From Betaproteobacteria bacterium (GTDB lineage: Bacteria; Pseudomonadota; Gammaproteobacteria; Burkholderiales; SG8-39), in assembly GCA_019237595.1 (NCBI GenBank), contig JAFAGU010000225.1:1-13366 (forward strand): a stretch of DNA of 13,366 nucleotides, in the 5' to 3' direction. The notes under the pieces are model-generated. The model worked only from the letters and a program-made list of their open reading frames with translations, was not told where the DNA came from and made no database searches. Position 1 is the stretch's first letter, and each line of letters begins with the position of its first letter. Position numbers and translations under genes: made by a program. Positions 13,297 through 13,366 of the stretch are shown here, in pieces.

Positions 13297-13366
13297 GCGC
13301 TCACGAAAATGGGCGTCATCCACGAGTACATCGATTTCCTCGGCGATCCATGGAACGCGCGGCTCG
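13297..13366 (+). other. in-frame continuation of the permease after the TGA
   Basis: Directly after the TGA and in the same frame, 23 codons read ALTKMGVIHEYIDFLGDPWN and on to the window end with no further stop. This is the sequence expected in an intact UgpA/MalF-type permease, where the preceding residue is usually Trp. Codon choice matches the neighbouring genes, so the break is either very recent or not real. Confidence 0.7.

Noticed and set aside
11446..13323. 625-codon minus-strand open frame opposite the second binding-protein and permease genes
   Set aside because: Its resemblance to the open frame opposite the first binding protein simply follows from the sense-strand paralogy. 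No ribosome site or domain was seen.
13297..13366. Selenocysteine or reassigned TGA as explanation of the permease stop
   Set aside because: Permeases of this family have Trp here, not Cys or Sec. TGA ends several other genes in the window, so a point change or a sequence error is simpler.
1..13366. tRNA, rRNA, CRISPR arrays, insertion sequences, attachment sites
   Set aside because: Reading both strands showed no cloverleaf-like sequences, regular short repeats with spacers, transposase-like proteins or terminal inverted repeats.

Overview
The window is GC-rich DNA (roughly two-thirds G+C by eye) from a bacterium, most likely a betaproteobacterium of the Burkholderiales type. The clues are the high GC, a Bug/TctC-type periplasmic binding protein, an Mce/Mla-type permease with a downstream lipoprotein, and Tat-exported sugar-type binding proteins. 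It is densely coded: no gap exceeds about 150 bases, and most neighbouring genes overlap by a few bases or are separated by tens of bases.

The layout is two transcription units diverging from a 141-bp AT-richer region at 5264-5404. Leftward (minus strand) run a LysR regulator (4361-5263), a malate/lactate-type (Ldh2/YlbC) dehydrogenase (3288-4364), an MlaE-like permease (2500-3279), an MlaD-like MCE protein (1520-2500), a small lipoprotein (951-1523) and an M24/creatinase-fold hydrolase cut by the window edge (1-925). The first five are joined by ATGA, stop-in-SD, TGATG and GTGA junctions, so they look like one translationally coupled operon. No Mla-type ATPase is visible.

Rightward (plus strand) run a Tat-exported ABC solute-binding protein (5405-6712), a DapA/KDG-aldolase-family lyase (6825-7763), a TctC/Bug binding protein (7760-8716), an IlvD/Edd-family sugar-acid-type dehydratase (8709-10439), an UgpC/MalK-type ATPase (10507-11490), a second paralogous binding protein (11527-12843) and the first part of a MalF/UgpA-type permease (12889 onward). 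The simplest reading is uptake of a sugar acid or a related polyhydroxy compound, dehydration to a 2-keto-3-deoxy acid by the dehydratase, and cleavage or further dehydration by the DapA-family enzyme. The LysR protein probably controls both directions through a perfect ATAC-N7-GTAT box (5309-5323). The exact substrate cannot be read from the sequence.

Points worth a second look: an in-frame TGA where Trp is expected in the permease; a diverged 41-bp-offset copy of the second binding-protein gene's 3' end, lying in the next intergenic gap and apparently supplying the permease's ribosome-binding site; two paralogous binding proteins for one visible transporter, plus a TctC protein with no TctAB; a DapA-family enzyme without the usual T-G-E motif; an M24 protein whose second metal-ligand Asp is Cys; and a dehydrogenase occupying the place next to mlaE where an ATPase gene is often found.
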